64,000 bases of DNA from Citrobacter sp. Cu233. GTDB taxonomy: Bacteria > Pseudomonadota > Gammaproteobacteria > Enterobacterales > Enterobacteriaceae. The stretch spans positions 1 to 64,000 of the forward strand of contig NZ_JAOWIF010000040.1 of the NCBI RefSeq assembly GCF_030332225.1. Reading direction: 5' to 3'. This document shows, one piece after another, positions 1 to 9,849 of this stretch. Numbering within the stretch: the stretch's first letter is position 1; the number at the start of each line of letters is the position of its first letter. The notes beneath the pieces are model-generated. The model made no database searches. It was given only the letters and a program-made list of their open reading frames with translations, and was not told the origin of the DNA. The translations under genes and the position numbers were made by a program.

Positions 1-1740
1 GGCACCACCACCCTGACTGATAAAGGGACGCTCGTCGGTGACGTAGTCACAAATGAAGGGAACCTGTATTACCTCAACAACAGTGCTGCGACCTTCACAG
101 GCAGCCTGACAGGTAGCGGTATCCTGACACAGGAAGGCGGGAGCACCCGCTTCAGCGGTCTGTTGTCTCAGGACGGCGGGATTATCCTTCAGAGTGGCGG
201 TGCCATGACGATGGATGCCCTTCAGGCGAAAGCTAATGTGACGACCCAGTCAGGCACCACCCTGACGCTGGATAACGGGAGCATCCTGACGGGGAGCGTT
301 GAGGGAGACAACACCGGCGCAGGTGATATGACGGTTAAAGGTGCGTCTGTCTGGCATCTCGATGGTGACTCCACTGTCGGCGCATTAACGCTGGATAACG
401 GGAGCGTTGATTTCCGTCCGCCAACAACCACGCGTCTGACGCCAGCCTTCCAGGCGGTGTCGCTGGCGCTCGGGAGCCTGTCGGGTAGCGGGACGTTCCG
501 GATGAACACGGATATCGCAGCACATACCGGGGATATGCTGAAGGTAACGGGTAATGCCAGCGGTAACTTTGTGCTGGATATCAAAAACACCGGCCTGGAG
601 CCAGTATCTGCTGGTGCGCCGCTTCAGGTGGTGCAGACCGGCGGCGGTGATGCCGCGTTTACCCTGAAAGGCGGGAAAGTCGATGCCGGTACCTGGGAAT
701 ACACCCTGAGTAAGGAAAATACCGACTGGTATCTGCAGGCTGACACCCCACCTCCGGTTACTCCGCCGGCTGACCCGGATGCAGGTAAACCAGATGCAGG
801 TACATCGTCGTCTCCGGTGCGCCGCACAACAAAATCAGCCGACGCGGTACTGGGCATGGCGACAGCGCCGGCATACGTTTTCAACAGCGAGCTGGATAAC
901 CTGCGTTTCCGTCACGGTGATGTGATGCAGAATACCCGTGCACCAGGGGGCGTATGGGGCCGTTATACCGGGTCAGACAAGCGCATCAGCGGTGGGGCCA
1001 GCTCAGGCTATACCCTGACGCAGAACGGTTTCGAAACCGGCGCCGACAAGGTCTTTGACCTGGGTGAGAGCCGTCTAGCTGCAGGCACTTTCTTCTCTTA
1101 CAGCGACAACAGCATTAAGCATGCGCGTGGCGGAAAGAGCACGGTCGACAGCACCGGTGGTGGTCTGTACGCGACCTGGTTTGATAATGACGGCTACTAC
1201 GTGGACGGGGTTATCAAATTCAACCGCTTCAGTAATGAGCTGCGTACCTGGATGAGCGACGGCTCGGCGGTGAAAGGGGATTACAGCCAGAACGGTTTCG
1301 GCGGCAGTCTCGAAGCGGGCAGGACCTTCAGTCTGAATGAGAATGCATGGGCGCAGCCATACGTGCGGACAACGGCGTTCCGGGCCGATGCGAAAGATAT
1401 CAGCCTGAATAACGGCATGAAAGCCAGTATCGGTGCGACCAAATCCCTGCAGACTGAAGCTGGCGTGAAGCTGGGGATGACCCTTGACGTTGCAGGAAAA
1501 GAAGTCAAGCCGTACCTGTCGGCGGCGGTGAGTCATGAATTTTCGGACAACAACAAAGTCCGTATTAATGACACCTACGACTTCAGGAATGACATCTCCG
1601 GGACGACCGGGAAATACGGACTGGGCGTCAGTGCGCAGCTGACCCCAAATGCTGGCGTCTGGGCTGAAGCCCGTTATGAAAATGGTAAGCAGACCGAGTC
1701 TCCGGTCACGGGCAGTGTCGGGTTCCGTTTTAATTTCTGA
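1..1740 (+). CDS. Autotransporter adhesin, C-terminal part (5' end outside window)
   Basis: The frame is open from base 1, so the start lies upstream; 579 C-terminal residues are visible. The first ~245 are Gly/Ser/Thr-rich with recurring short units (LTLDNGSI, LTLDNGSV, GSLSGSGTF), as in the right-handed beta-helix passengers of AIDA/pertactin-type autotransporters. A Pro/Asp-rich hinge (PPPVTPPADPDAG, around visible residue 250) leads to a ~265-residue outer-membrane beta-barrel. The barrel ends in FRFNF, the aromatic C-terminal signature expected for BAM-dependent insertion. Family knowledge: the barrel translocates the passenger to the cell surface, usually for adhesion or aggregation. 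The particular adhesin cannot be named from this fragment. No own promoter is visible. Confidence 0.9.
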   Translation, partial: GTTTLTDKGTLVGDVVTNEGNLYYLNNSAATFTGSLTGSGILTQEGGSTRFSGLLSQDGGIILQSGGAMTMDALQAKANVTTQSGTTLTLDNGSILTGSVEGDNTGAGDMTVKGASVWHLDGDSTVGALTLDNGSVDFRPPTTTRLTPAFQAVSLALGSLSGSGTFRMNTDIAAHTGDMLKVTGNASGNFVLDIKNTGLEPVSAGAPLQVVQTGGGDAAFTLKGGKVDAGTWEYTLSKENTDWYLQADTPPPVTPPADPDAGKPDAGTSSSPVRRTTKSADAVLGMATAPAYVFNSELDNLRFRHGDVMQNTRAPGGVWGRYTGSDKRISGGASSGYTLTQNGFETGADKVFDLGESRLAAGTFFSYSDNSIKHARGGKSTVDSTGGGLYATWFDNDGYYVDGVIKFNRFSNELRTWMSDGSAVKGDYSQNGFGGSLEAGRTFSLNENAWAQPYVRTTAFRADAKDISLNNGMKASIGATKSLQTEAGVKLGMTLDVAGKEVKPYLSAAVSHEFSDNNKVRINDTYDFRNDISGTTGKYGLGVSAQLTPNAGVWAEARYENGKQTESPVTGSVGFRFNF

Positions 1741-1867
1741 GCCGTGTCCAGAACACCGCAGGGATTAAACCCTGCGCTGCGGGCGGAAGTCGAAAGGCTG
1801 CCGTCCGCGTTGAATACAAAGCTTTATATAAAAAATATTTTTTATTATGGAAAATAGAGGAGTTATC

Positions 1868-2344
1868 ATGGAAATAGCAATCAAACATCCACGTTTTCAG
1901 GGTAAAAAACTCAGCGTTAGTACCAGGACAATATTTAAAAACCCCTCTCTACTGATAGATGGTATAGAGCAAAAGAAGATGAAAGGTCTAAAAAAACGGT
2001 ATCTGTTGGAAGACGATAATGGATCACCAGCCATAGTAGAAATTAAGTCAGTCATCGATCCTATCCCAACTATTGTCATTGACGGGGAAAAAATACCGCT
2101 GGCTCCTCCAATGGCTTGGTATGAATATGTATTATTATGTCTTCCATTTCTTCTCATATTCATTGGCGGTGCGATAGGCGGTTTCGTAGGTTTAGTTGGG
2201 GCAATGATCAATGCCAGTATTATTCGTGGCCAGGGCTCAGTTATAGCACGTTACGGGTATGCTTTGTTGGTGACGATTATTTGTTATCTTGTATTTTTCG
2301 TTATAGCGAGCGTTATAGCGAGCATGTTTTCATACTTGAAATAA
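1868..2344 (+). CDS. Small inner-membrane protein of unknown function
   Basis: A 158-residue protein I do not recognise. Residues 1-80 are soluble and basic (KHPRFQGKKLSVSTRTIF, KKMKGLKKRY). Two hydrophobic stretches follow: LLCLPFLLIFIGGAIGGFVGLVGAMI at roughly 87-112, and YALLVTIICYLVFFVIASVIA at roughly 128-150. An ATG also exists at 1847, but AGAGGAG (1856-1862) is placed correctly for the ATG at 1868, so I chose the latter. The gene is more AT-rich than the autotransporter 130 bases upstream and has no neighbour that suggests a role. Two membrane helices with a cytoplasmic N-terminal domain is an inference. Confidence 0.7.
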   Translation: MEIAIKHPRFQGKKLSVSTRTIFKNPSLLIDGIEQKKMKGLKKRYLLEDDNGSPAIVEIKSVIDPIPTIVIDGEKIPLAPPMAWYEYVLLCLPFLLIFIGGAIGGFVGLVGAMINASIIRGQGSVIARYGYALLVTIICYLVFFVIASVIASMFSYLK

Positions 2345-2470
2345 TACATATTGCTCGTCTGGAGAATACTAATTCGGCACGAAAGTGATATATCAAATGG
2401 TTGTGCAAGAAGGTTATTCATCAATAAACTAACAACATACTGTGTAATGATTAAGGACACTTTTTAGATT

Positions 2471-2510
2471 GGCATCCTCCCCGTCCTGAAGGACGGGGTT
2501 CTACGGTGTT
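2471..2510. mobile_element. Possible IS200/IS605-type end remnant (hairpin)
   Basis: CCCCGTCC-TGAA-GGACGGGG forms a perfect 8-bp stem (2479-2486 with 2491-2498) preceded by GGCATCCT and followed by TTCT. Foldback ends of this form are usual at the right ends of IS200/IS605-family and TnpB-carrying elements. No tnpA or tnpB remains nearby. It could instead be a plain terminator. Confidence 0.4.
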
Positions 2511-2629
2511 GTGCTGGCTTGGAGTTGGGCTATTTCGCCTCCCTAAGCGTAAGCGGCTTTGTTAATTGATGAAATCCTAATTTTAAACTCCTGATTCAGT
2601 CAAAACCGATAGCTAAAGAAGATAAAGTC

Positions 2630-2677
2630 TGGGGGCATATTGGGGGCAAAATTGCTTTGGAGGCAGATTTTGGGGCA
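2630..2677. repeat. Cluster of TGGGGGCA direct repeats
   Basis: TGGGGGCA occurs at 2630-2637 and 2641-2648, with variants TTGGAGGCA (2657-2665) and TTGGGGCA (2670-2677). Such spaced repeats are usual next to integrase genes of P4-like islands, where they resemble arm-type recombinase sites. No integrase gene is present, so this would be a scar. Confidence 0.4.
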
Positions 2678-2754
2678 TGAAAAAGGCTGTGTATGCCCAC
2701 ATATGTCTATATGTGCTGTTTGTACAACTCATTAAATAATAACAAGTTATTTAT

Positions 2755-2800
2755 TTTACAATTAGTTAAAGAAACTGATACCATACCCCCCTATAGTATA
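2755..2800 (+). promoter_or_regulatory. frmR promoter with FrmR operator
   Basis: ATACCCCCCTATAGTAT (2783-2799) has a C6 tract with ATAC/GTAT arms, the G/C-tract-in-palindrome form bound by RcnR/FrmR-type repressors. A possible -35 TTTACA (2755-2760) and a weak -10 GATACC (2777-2782) overlap it. Repressor binding would therefore block RNA polymerase, as expected for autoregulation of frmRA. Confidence 0.6.
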
Positions 2801-2810
2801 TGGAGGGCGT

Positions 2811-4237
<1,427 letters not shown>

Positions 4238-4244
4238 TTCATTG

Positions 4245-4266
4245 GCCAGCGGAATTCACCGCTGGC
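4245..4266 (+). terminator. Probable frmA terminator
   Basis: Inverted repeat GCCAGCGG-AATTCA-CCGCTGGC just after the frmA stop codon. The downstream tract ACTTTCCTG is only partly U-rich, so strength is uncertain. Confidence 0.5.
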
Positions 4267-4327
4267 ACTTTCCTGAATTTCTTTGAATGATGTTGTGAAA
4301 GTGTGACGAATCTTGCGCTTTTCACGG

Positions 4328-4354
4328 TAAGCAAACGTTATGAATTGCCGATGA
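4328..4354 (+). promoter_or_regulatory. Sigma-28 (FliA) promoter of trg
   Basis: TAAGCAAA (4328-4335), an 11-base spacer, then GCCGATGA (4347-4354) closely match the flagellar sigma-28 consensus TAAAGTTT-N11-GCCGATAA. Transcription would start near 4361, so the ATG at 4362 would be at the transcript tip. This supports the ATG at 4407 as the trg start. It agrees with trg being a class 3 flagellar-regulon gene. Confidence 0.85.
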
Positions 4355-4406
4355 CTATCTAATGGGCGTGTTTTCACGCATAACCCCTACAAGAGAGTCG
4401 ACGGTC

Positions 4407-6095
4407 ATGGACAATACAATATCGATGCAAGCCCAGAATAAACTGGGCTTTCTGCATCAAATCAGACTGGTTCCGCTGTTTTCCTCCATTCTCGGTGGCA
4501 TCCTTCTGCTGTTTGCTTTGAGTTCCGGGCTGGCAGGCTATTTTCTTATGCAGGCCGATCGCGATCAGCGCGACGTGACCGATGAGATTCAGGTCAGGAT
4601 GGGGTTATCTAACAGTTCTAATCACCTACGTACAGCCCGTATCAATATGATCCACGCCGGCGCAGCGAGTCGCATTGCCGAAATGGACGATATGAAAGCC
4701 AATATCGCAGAGGCGGAAAAACGCATTAAACAATCTCAGGATGGTTTTACTGCTTATATGTCTCGCGTGGTGAAAACGTCGGAGGACGAAGCCTTAGACG
4801 CTGAACTGAGCGCAAGCTTTAAGGCATATGTCGACGGTTTACAACCGATGCTCAAGTACGCCAAAAACGGCATGTTTGAAGCGATCATCAACCATGAAAA
4901 TGAACAGGCCAGGTCGCTGGATTCTGCCTACAACAAGGCGCTACTGAAAGCCATTGAAATTCGTACTGCAAGGGCGAATCATCTCAGCGAGCAGGCTCAC
5001 CAGCGCACGCAACTCGGCATGGCCTTTATGCTGGGTGCATTTATTCTGGCACTGGTGTTAACCATGATGACGTTTGTTGTCCTGCGTCGTACCGTGATTC
5101 ATCCACTGTTGCGCGCGGCCCAGCGTATTGAGCAAATTTCTGCAGGCGATCTGACCATGCAGGATGAACCAACCGGACGCAGTGAGATTGGTCGTCTGAG
5201 TCATCATCTTCAGACGATGCAACATTCACTGCAGAAAACCGTAGGCACGGTACGCCAGGGGGCGGAAGAAATCTATCGCGGCACCAGTGAAATCTCGGCG
5301 GGCAATACCGATCTGTCATCACGTACTGAAGAACAGGCCGCGGCGATTGAACAAACGGCGGCCAGCATGGAAGAACTGACTGCTACGGTGAAACAAAACG
5401 CGGACAACGCACACCATGCCAGTAAACTGGCGGAAGATGCCTCCGGCAAAGCCAGTCGCGGTGGGCAGATGGTTTCTGGCGTGGTGAAAACCATGGGCAA
5501 TATCTCGACCAGCTCGAAAAAAATCTCTGAAATTACCGCTGTCATCAACAGCATTGCCTTCCAGACCAATATTCTGGCGCTGAATGCGGCGGTGGAAGCG
5601 GCGCGGGCAGGAGAACAAGGGCGTGGATTTGCCGTCGTCGCCAGTGAAGTTCGCACGTTGGCAAGCCGCAGCGCCCAGGCAGCGAAAGAGATTGAAGGAT
5701 TGATCAGTGAGTCAGTGCGGTTGATTGACCAGGGGTCTGGTGAGGTTGTGGCTGCGGGTAATACCATGACGGACATTGTCGATGCGGTAAAACGTGTCAC
5801 CGATATTATGCTGGAAATTGCAGCGGCCTCTGATGAACAGAGCCGGGGTATCGTGCAGGTAAGCCAGGCGATTTCAGAGATGGATAAAGTGACGCAGCAG
5901 AACGCCTCACTGGTCGAAGAAGCCTCGGCTGCAGCGGCCTCCCTGGAAGAACAGGCTGCGCGCTTAACGGAGGCGGTCGGTATATTCCGCTTACAGGGTG
6001 CAAGTGCTGTAAAGCGTGTGCCATTTGCCAAAAACTCGGGACATACGCTGCCGAAGACAGCGGGAACCAGCGGTGATAACTGGGAAACATTTTAA
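4407..6095 (+). CDS. trg: Methyl-accepting chemotaxis protein Trg (ribose/galactose transducer)
   Basis: A 562-residue inner-membrane chemoreceptor very close to E. coli Trg across the whole length. It has a first membrane helix at ~22-47, a periplasmic four-helix sensor domain, a second helix at ~204-226, a HAMP linker, and a cytoplasmic signalling hairpin with the conserved [19 protein letters not shown] core. E. coli Trg senses ribose- and galactose-loaded periplasmic binding proteins and signals through CheW/CheA. I chose the ATG at 4407, with AAGAGAG at 4391-4397, over one at 4362 that lies at the transcript start. Unusually, the C-terminus is DNWETF, the CheR/CheB-tethering pentapeptide of Tsr and Tar, which E. 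coli Trg lacks. Confidence 0.95.
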   Translation: MDNTISMQAQNKLGFLHQIRLVPLFSSILGGILLLFALSSGLAGYFLMQADRDQRDVTDEIQVRMGLSNSSNHLRTARINMIHAGAASRIAEMDDMKANIAEAEKRIKQSQDGFTAYMSRVVKTSEDEALDAELSASFKAYVDGLQPMLKYAKNGMFEAIINHENEQARSLDSAYNKALLKAIEIRTARANHLSEQAHQRTQLGMAFMLGAFILALVLTMMTFVVLRRTVIHPLLRAAQRIEQISAGDLTMQDEPTGRSEIGRLSHHLQTMQHSLQKTVGTVRQGAEEIYRGTSEISAGNTDLSSRTEEQAAAIEQTAASMEELTATVKQNADNAHHASKLAEDASGKASRGGQMVSGVVKTMGNISTSSKKISEITAVINSIAFQTNILALNAAVEAARAGEQGRGFAVVASEVRTLASRSAQAAKEIEGLISESVRLIDQGSGEVVAAGNTMTDIVDAVKRVTDIMLEIAAASDEQSRGIVQVSQAISEMDKVTQQNASLVEEASAAAASLEEQAARLTEAVGIFRLQGASAVKRVPFAKNSGHTLPKTAGTSGDNWETF

Positions 6096-6100
6096 TGAGA

Positions 6101-6128
6101 TAAGGGACCGAATGGTCCCTTATTTTTT
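6101..6128. terminator. Bidirectional terminator between trg and ydcI
   Basis: Perfect 9-bp stem TAAGGGACC-GAAT-GGTCCCTTA followed by TTTTTT (6123-6128). It lies between convergent genes, and the ydcI stop codon is at 6132, so it can serve both. Confidence 0.85.
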
Positions 6129-6131
6129 ACC

Positions 6132-7055
6132 TCAGAATGGTACGGTTTTGCGTATTGCGGCAATGAGAACTTGCGCTGCTGAGGGCAATGGCACGTCCAC
6201 GCGGGTAAGTATCCCAATGGGCTCTCCCGCGCCATGCGTAGGTACCGGTAATGACACCAGCGTTGCCTGGCGTAAATCTTCCCGCACTGCGCCTGAAGGC
6301 ACAAACCAAACATAGTCGTAATCCACCGTCAGTTGGCGGGAAAGCGAAGCTGACAACGTTTCGATACATCCAGAGGGCATTTTACAGCCCTGGCTTTGCA
6401 GCAAGGCTTCCGCGTGCTGTCGTGGCGCGGTCCCTTTGGGGGACACCACGACAGGCCATTCCATTACCCGACTCAGCGTGATGGTCTCTTGCAACAACGG
6501 ATGATTAGGTCGCACAACCAGCTTGAGCGATTCAAGAAATAACAGTTCGTAGTTCAGACCAACCATCAATTCCGGATCGGCCATACGGCCAATACCGAGG
6601 TCGATCTCCCCGGATTTTAAGCCAGCCAGAATCATGGGATTACTCATGGTGGCAACCTGCAACGTTGTTTCCATTTGCTGCTTGTGATACTGACCAATTA
6701 CTGCAGGCAGAATACCTAATGCAGCTGTTGGCAAGGCACCAATACGAACGACATCATTCTGAGATTCTTCACGATGATTTAATGCCTGACCGGCGGTGTT
6801 GAGTGCATCAAGCACTCTTACTGCATGGGTAAGAAACTGTTCGCCGGGCAACGTTAACTGCGCACCAAGACGACCGCGTTCAAAGAGTCGGGTTCCGGTC
6901 AATTGCTCCAGTTCGTTCAGGGTTTTGGAGAGGGCTGGTTGACTCAGGTTAAGGGTTTCGGCCGCGCGCCCCAACGTTCCCTGTTGGGCAACGGCGACAA
7001 AAGTATGAAGATGGCGCAAGCGAATGCGCTGATTGAACAGAACATTTTTTTCCAT
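6132..7055 (-). CDS. ydcI: LysR-family regulator YdcI
   Basis: A 307-residue LysR-type regulator almost identical to E. coli YdcI, a DNA-binding regulator linked to acid stress in Salmonella. The N-terminal winged helix-turn-helix (LRHLHTFVAVAQQGTLGRAAETLNLSQ, split over residues ~14-40) is followed by a linker helix and a periplasmic-binding-protein-like effector domain from about residue 95. An upstream in-frame ATG at 7124 would add 23 residues not found in the family; the start at 7055 (MEKNVLF) matches E. coli. It diverges from the pyrophosphatase gene across a 231-base AT-rich spacer, where autoregulation would be expected. Confidence 0.93.
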   Translation of the reverse strand: MEKNVLFNQRIRLRHLHTFVAVAQQGTLGRAAETLNLSQPALSKTLNELEQLTGTRLFERGRLGAQLTLPGEQFLTHAVRVLDALNTAGQALNHREESQNDVVRIGALPTAALGILPAVIGQYHKQQMETTLQVATMSNPMILAGLKSGEIDLGIGRMADPELMVGLNYELLFLESLKLVVRPNHPLLQETITLSRVMEWPVVVSPKGTAPRQHAEALLQSQGCKMPSGCIETLSASLSRQLTVDYDYVWFVPSGAVREDLRQATLVSLPVPTHGAGEPIGILTRVDVPLPSAAQVLIAAIRKTVPF

Positions 7056-7286
7056 AAGCGATGTTAAAAACAGAGCCGTATCGGTGACAAGTGAAGTTGT
7101 TTGTTTTTGATAACTTGATAGCAAAATATTATTAACATTTAACGCGTTTTACTTACAACTGATTTATTTTGCTTATGTTTTGTACAGTGTGACTGCGTGG
7201 TGGGATCATGGAAGGGAATGTAGCCAGTCGTTATACTCTGACAATTGTTCGCTTTTTCATCATTCATCATCACAAGGCACTGACCA

Positions 7287-8189
7287 ATGATCCATGTAAT
7301 AGGGCACCTTAACCCCGATAGCGATGCCATTTGCACCGCGGCAATGACAGCGCGCTGGCTTACGTTACGAGGCCAGCAGGCGACGGCATGGCGCGCGGGG
7401 GAACCTAACCGCGAAACGCAATTTATCTTTGCGCATGCAGGACTGGATATGCCCGAACGACTCACGTTTCCGCTGACCGATCTGGATGTTTGGGTGGTCG
7501 ATTTCACCGAACCGACACAAGGACCGGAATCGCTGTCTGAGAGCAATGTCGTCGGTATCATCGACCATCATCGACTCGGCGGATTAGTGACTCGTCTTCC
7601 TCCAGAGGTCTGGGTTAAGCCTGTTGGCAGCAGCGCAACGCTGTTGTGGCAACTGATGACGGATGACGAGCGCAGTCAGTTGTCGTCTGCGGAAGCTGTT
7701 TTGCTCCTGGGGGCTATTCTAAGTGACACCGTCACGCTTCGTTCGCCCACTACTACGTCGGATGACAGCCAGGCGGTGGGGGCTCTGGTTCAAAAAACGG
7801 GTGTGGATCTGGACGCTTTCAGCCGTGATCTGCTGTCGGCCAAAACCAGCGTCGAAGGTATGAGTGCCCGTGAGCTGCTGCATAAAGACATTAAAACGTT
7901 CACTATTCATGGGCATAAAGTCTGCGTGGCGCAACTCGAGCTGTATGCACTGCGCCAGGTTGACGGTGTGCTGGACGATCTCCGCGAGGAGATGACCCGT
8001 TATGCTGAGGAAAATCAGGCCGCGCTGGTGGTACTGATGCTGACGGACATCAATCTTGGCGACACCAGTCTGTGGTTCGCTGGATCGGCGTTGTCAGATA
8101 TCCCGCAACCCTGCAAGGTCGAAGGCATGCTCAGTCGTAAAAAACAGATGCTGCCATGGCTGGAAAGTCATTTAAAACCACGTCAGTAA
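7287..8189 (+). CDS. Manganese-dependent inorganic pyrophosphatase (family II, DHH)
   Basis: A 300-residue protein hydrolysing pyrophosphate to phosphate. All metal ligands of family II enzymes can be placed: His7, Asp11 and Asp13 (GHLNPDSDA), Asp72 (VVDFTE), the DHH triad at 93-95 with His94, and Asp147 (ILSDTV). The C-terminal substrate-binding SRKKQ motif is at 283-287. Each position is offset by two or three from Bacillus subtilis PpaC. Enterobacteria normally rely on the unrelated family I Ppa, and K-12 has no such gene here, so this is an accessory copy. It diverges from ydcI and lies upstream of ydcJ in the same direction. No operon partner suggests a special substrate. Confidence 0.9.
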   Translation: MIHVIGHLNPDSDAICTAAMTARWLTLRGQQATAWRAGEPNRETQFIFAHAGLDMPERLTFPLTDLDVWVVDFTEPTQGPESLSESNVVGIIDHHRLGGLVTRLPPEVWVKPVGSSATLLWQLMTDDERSQLSSAEAVLLLGAILSDTVTLRSPTTTSDDSQAVGALVQKTGVDLDAFSRDLLSAKTSVEGMSARELLHKDIKTFTIHGHKVCVAQLELYALRQVDGVLDDLREEMTRYAEENQAALVVLMLTDINLGDTSLWFAGSALSDIPQPCKVEGMLSRKKQMLPWLESHLKPRQ

Positions 8190-8312
8190 GTTTCAGTTCA
8201 CTGTCCTGGTGGGTGGGGGGAATTTATGCGGGATCACAGTTTGTAAATTCTTCCCACCGGACTCAGCGGTGTTTTCTACACTCCAGGTAATATTCACTGG
8301 AGGCATGACATT

Positions 8313-9656
8313 ATGGCGAACACCATCACGGCAGATGAGATTCGGGAACAATTTTCGCAGGCAATGTCAGCAATGTACCAGCAGGAAGTCCCGCAGTATG
8401 GCACGTTGCTGGAACTTGTCGCTGATGTGAATCTGGCGGTACTGGAAAATAATCCGACACTGCATGAAAAACTGGCCAATGCGGATGAACTGGCACGGCT
8501 CAATGTTGAACGCCATGGGGCAATCCGGGTCGGTACTGCGCAGGAGTTGTCTACACTGCGGCGGATGTTTGCCATTATGGGCATGTATCCGGTCAGCTAT
8601 TACGATCTCTCCCAGGCGGGCGTCCCCGTCCATTCCACGGCGTTTCGCCCCATCGACGATGCCTCGCTTTCGCGCAACCCGTTTCGGGTATTTACTTCAC
8701 TATTACGCCTCGAATTAATCGAGAACGTAGTGTTGCGCCAGCAGGCAGCGGAGATCCTCGCAAAGCGTGATATTTTCACGCGTCGTTGTCACGAATTGCT
8801 GGATGAGTTTGATGCACAGGGCAGTTTCACACCCGCACAGGCCCAGGAATTTGTGCATGAAGCACTGGAAACCTTCCGTTGGCATCAACACGCCACTGTT
8901 GATGAGCAAACGTATCATGCCTTGCATAACGAGCATCGACTGATTGCCGATGTGGTCTGTTTTCCCGGTTGCCATATCAACCACCTGACGCCGCGCACGC
9001 TGGATATTGATCGGGTACAGTCGATGATGCCGGAGTGCGGTATTGCACCGAAAATTCTCATTGAAGGCCCACCACGGCGAGAGGTGCCCATCTTGCTGCG
9101 CCAGACCAGCTTTAAGGCGCTGGAAGAGCCGGTGTTGTTTGCCGGCGAAATGCGTGGAACTCACACTGCGCGTTTTGGCGAAATCGAGCAACGTGGTGTG
9201 GCGCTGACGCCAAAGGGACGGGCGTTGTACGACGAACTGTTGAGTATAGCGGGAACAGGGAAAGACAACCTGACACACCAGCTGCATCTTCAGGACGTGT
9301 TTAAGTCGTTCCCGGACAGCGAGTTTCTGCTGCGCCAACAGGGACTGGCCTGGTTCCGTTATCGCCTGACGCCGTCGGGCGAAGCGCATCGCCAGGCTAT
9401 TCGCCCGGATGACGATCCACAACCGCTCATCGAGCGGGGCTGGCTGGTTGCTCAACCTATCACCTATGAAGATTTCTTGCCGGTGAGCGCCGCAGGGATT
9501 TTCCAGTCTAATCTGGGTAATGAAACACAGGCGCGCAGCCACGGTAATTCCAGCCGCGATGCCTTTGAACAGGCGCTGGGTTGCGCGGTATATGATGAGT
9601 TTGCGTTGTATCAGGAGGCAGAAGAACGCAGTAAACGGCGGTGTGGTTTACTTTAA
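8313..9656 (+). CDS. ydcJ: 2-oxoadipate dioxygenase/decarboxylase family protein YdcJ (DUF1338)
   Basis: A 447-residue protein, full length and very close to E. coli YdcJ. The DUF1338 family adopts a glyoxalase/VOC-like fold. Its characterised Pseudomonas member HglS converts 2-oxoadipate to D-2-hydroxyglutarate with an Fe(II) centre. The motif ERHGAIR (66-72) supplies the conserved histidine (His68) and arginine (Arg72) of the active site. A second His-containing segment, CFPGCHINHLTPRT, lies in the middle. Whether the enterobacterial enzyme uses the same substrate is inference. It lies 123 bases after the pyrophosphatase and probably has its own promoter. Confidence 0.9.
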   Translation: MANTITADEIREQFSQAMSAMYQQEVPQYGTLLELVADVNLAVLENNPTLHEKLANADELARLNVERHGAIRVGTAQELSTLRRMFAIMGMYPVSYYDLSQAGVPVHSTAFRPIDDASLSRNPFRVFTSLLRLELIENVVLRQQAAEILAKRDIFTRRCHELLDEFDAQGSFTPAQAQEFVHEALETFRWHQHATVDEQTYHALHNEHRLIADVVCFPGCHINHLTPRTLDIDRVQSMMPECGIAPKILIEGPPRREVPILLRQTSFKALEEPVLFAGEMRGTHTARFGEIEQRGVALTPKGRALYDELLSIAGTGKDNLTHQLHLQDVFKSFPDSEFLLRQQGLAWFRYRLTPSGEAHRQAIRPDDDPQPLIERGWLVAQPITYEDFLPVSAAGIFQSNLGNETQARSHGNSSRDAFEQALGCAVYDEFALYQEAEERSKRRCGLL

Positions 9657-9849
9657 CTGAATTTACACGGGATTCGGCCTGTTCTCATCGACATAAAATA
9701 TTTTCGATATTGTACAGATAATCGGCGACCAACAATTGGATTATTAATCAATTTTGTCTAGAGTGAGCGGTCAGAAATGTGCACTCTCTTGCCGCAGATG
9801 TTGACCGGCGCGGGACCATTTACACGACCAGAAGGATTCACTTTCAGGC

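Larger units (their letters stand above)
2345..2810. other. Gene-free boundary between accessory segment and frmR
   Basis: There is no credible gene in these 466 bases. They contain an IS200/IS605-like hairpin (2471-2498), a cluster of TGGGGGCA repeats (2630-2677) and, at the right edge, the frmR promoter/operator. The mixture suggests an old integration boundary between the autotransporter segment and the conserved frmRA-trg backbone. Confidence 0.6.

Noticed and set aside
2620-2680. Possible CRISPR-like repeat cluster
   Set aside because: Units are only 8 bases, imperfect and unevenly spaced, with no cas genes.
4362-4406. Longer trg start at 4362
   Set aside because: It lies at the predicted sigma-28 transcript start with no ribosome site; the ATG at 4407 has one and matches the family.
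6132-6136. Idea that trg-ydcI spacing is too small for two transcripts
   Set aside because: The strong hairpin with T tract at 6101-6128 separates the convergent genes adequately.
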